Shown: positions 7,694-8,543 of the stretch, piece after piece
Layout: each line of letters starts with the position of its first letter
How positions within the stretch are numbered: the first letter of the stretch is position 1
DNA from: an uncultured Bacteroidales bacterium
GTDB taxonomy: Bacteria; Bacteroidota; Bacteroidia; Bacteroidales; Paludibacteraceae
Direction of reading: 5' to 3'
Assembly: GCA_937886455.1 (NCBI GenBank)
Contig: CALGCU010000015.1
Location: 1 to 8,543 of the forward strand
Length of the DNA stretch: 8,543 nucleotides
Translations under genes and position numbers: made by a program
The notes under the pieces: model-generated
Told to the model about the DNA's origin: nothing
Databases searched by the model: none
The model's input: only the letters and a program-made list of their open reading frames with translations

Positions 7694-7760
7694 AAGATAG
7701 TGAAAACCGAATGCATCCTATCTTATCTAAAGATAGCGGAACAAACCGAAAGCAGGTATC
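7694..7760. repeat. Two degenerate repeat copies (C and D)
   Basis: Copy C (7694-7724) keeps both ends (AAGATAGTGAAAACCGA and CCTATCTT) but lacks the central hairpin. Copy D (7730 to about 7760) keeps only the left end (AAGATAGCGG, then ACCGAAAGCAGG). Copy C has a TATCTTTG box on the minus strand (7699-7692) but no TTTG at the right distance; copy D has only TATCTTTA. So neither makes a convincing promoter. With copies A and B they fill the roughly 300-bp gene-free stretch between parC and the next gene, where I see no RNA gene. Confidence 0.6.
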
Positions 7761-7780
7761 CACAGCGCGGCAACCCTTCT

Positions 7781-8260
7781 TTATCGATATATATCATGTG
7801 AGTGCAGAAGATCTTCCAATTTGGTTGTGGCATCGGGAAACTTGTGTGACGGATATACCTTATAGGAGTCCAAAAATTCTTCTAATCTGCCTTCTTCCAT
7901 AAACTCCATAAACATTTGCCGAATATAAGTACAATAAAGAGCAGATGCTTTAGAATCGAAACACGGTTCCACTTGATAGTAATTATACACTGTATCCATA
8001 TCAAGCCTATAAACAGCTTTAACTGGATAACTTTTCATGAGCGAATCCGAAGCCAACTGCACCACTTCTGTAGAATGATATGTTCCATTATCATCATAAA
8101 ATAAAGTTGTACCAGTATATGTCTCTCCTACTTCATTTGGTAACCCTGTAACTGGAATTATATATGGCAAAGGAATTACTTCAAATCCTTCAATATAACC
8201 TAATTGATGATTTATACTTGGATACCAATGGTTTCCTACTTTAATAATTTTAAATTTCAT
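7781..8260 (-). CDS. Uncharacterised 159-aa protein next to the recoded RNase H
   Basis: I do not recognise this protein. It begins MKFKIIKVGNHWYPSI from an ATG (8260) that overlaps by 11 nt the end of the RNase H gene, typical of tight phage-like packing, and ends with TAA. It is soluble-looking, with no signal peptide, membrane segment or obvious motif. The C-terminal part is rich in Met, Phe and Glu (RQMFMEFMEEGRLEEF) and probably helical. It has a single Trp (residue 13, TGG) and no in-frame TGA, so it does not itself test the recoding seen upstream. Codon use shifts within the gene: the first ~66 codons favour A/T endings (TTA, ACA, CCA, GGA), while the rest uses GTG, CAG, TCG, CTC and CCG more freely. 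The gene could therefore straddle a junction with Bacteroidales sequence. It may be a phage accessory protein, but that is a guess from the neighbour. Confidence 0.65.
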   Translation of the reverse strand: MKFKIIKVGNHWYPSINHQLGYIEGFEVIPLPYIIPVTGLPNEVGETYTGTTLFYDDNGTYHSTEVVQLASDSLMKSYPVKAVYRLDMDTVYNYYQVEPCFDSKASALYCTYIRQMFMEFMEEGRLEEFLDSYKVYPSHKFPDATTKLEDLLHSHDIYR

Positions 8261-8543
8261 CTGGTATTGGATTTAATACAGATGCTGCAATATTTGCATA
8301 TGCATCTGCTAATTCATTAAATTCGTGATTATTATGTCCTTTAATTCAAAAAAACTTAACATTATGAAAATGAATTCATTCATAAATTTCTCTTCATAAA
8401 TCCATATTTTTCTTTGTTTCATCACAACATTGAATTCATTGTTCTAAATATCCATTATTAATACTATTAACAATATATGCAGAATCAGAATATATTTCAA
8501 TTTCAACAGGCTGTTTGAAATATTTTAATGCATTTAATACACC
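8250..8543 (-). CDS. rnhA: Ribonuclease HI, C-terminal 97 aa, TGA read as Trp
   Basis: RNase HI cuts the RNA strand of RNA-DNA hybrids. The N-terminal half lies beyond the window. Visible are IYSDSAYIVNSI with the catalytic Asp (fragment residue 20, E. coli Asp70), KKNMDL plus Trp, and IKGHNNHEFNELADAYA with the flexible-loop His (70, E. coli His124), Asn76 and the catalytic Asp80 (E. coli Asp134). The frame runs without TAA or TAG from the window edge to TAA at 8252-8250 but contains four TGA codons, at 8438-8436, 8396-8394, 8378-8376 and 8348-8346. Three sit at usual Trp positions (after LEQ, after MDL, before IKGH); the fourth is in a helix where Trp fits. There is no TGG in the fragment. 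Base composition is only about one quarter GC. This indicates genetic code 4, as in some phages and Mollicutes. In the standard code it would look like a broken gene. Confidence 0.88.

Noticed and set aside
7527..7760. Repeats as a CRISPR array
   Set aside because: The units are long, palindromic and diverged, with no short identical repeats and unique spacers of uniform length, and there are no cas genes nearby.
8250..8543. RNase H as a decayed pseudogene, or TGA as selenocysteine or glycine
   Set aside because: All four interruptions are TGA and three fall on family Trp positions. Selenocysteine or the Gly code of some candidate phyla would put the wrong residue there, and decay would also give TAA/TAG or frameshifts.

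Overview
The window looks like a piece of a Bacteroidales (Bacteroidota) chromosome whose two ends do not match the middle. The core, about 150 to 7760, carries Bacteroidales-style genes in the standard genetic code: DNA polymerase I, a NorM-type MATE exporter, a tiny two-helix membrane protein and a topoisomerase IV A subunit with a long acidic tail. The promoters fit the Bacteroidota pattern (TTTG, 20 nt, TATCTTTG), and starts lack Shine-Dalgarno sequences and are preceded by A-rich leaders. I cannot name the genus.

Layout from left to right. Bases 1-150 encode on the + strand a fragment of an MFS transporter that is more GC-rich than what follows (about 52% against 38% in the next 150 bases, hand count). 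It abuts polA exactly where polA should encode its last ~20 residues. polA (to 2855, minus) lies 8 nt downstream of the MATE gene (2864-4231, minus), so the two probably share a transcript. A 119-bp divergent spacer with two copies of a 14-bp A-tract motif leads to a 56-aa membrane protein on the + strand (4351-4521). A strong bidirectional hairpin terminator (4540-4576) separates it from the convergent parC (4582-7479, minus).

Upstream of parC, 7527-7760 holds a series of imperfect palindromic repeats. Two full copies each carry a perfectly spaced Bacteroidota promoter firing into parC, and their hairpin arms differ by compensatory changes.

Beyond ~7780 the character changes. A 159-aa protein of unknown function (7781-8260, minus) overlaps by 11 nt the end of an AT-rich ribonuclease HI gene (8250-8543, minus, 5' end cut by the window). 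This RNase H is readable only if TGA means tryptophan. Four in-frame TGA codons fall in Trp-compatible positions, three of them Trp positions of the family, and there is no in-frame TAA or TAG until the end. So one window contains genes in two genetic codes. The right end is most simply a fragment of a TGA-recoded phage (crAss-like phages of Bacteroidales are one known group) or of a Mollicutes-type genome. It is joined to Bacteroidales DNA either by real integration or, more likely given the broken left end too, by chimeric assembly.

Functionally the core genes are housekeeping: PolA (gap filling and repair), topoisomerase IV (decatenation) and an exporter. PolA and ParC both carry the pentapeptide QMSLF, a textbook sliding-clamp binding motif: PolA in the linker between its nuclease domains, ParC as its last five residues. 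No CRISPR array, tRNA, rRNA or insertion sequence was seen.
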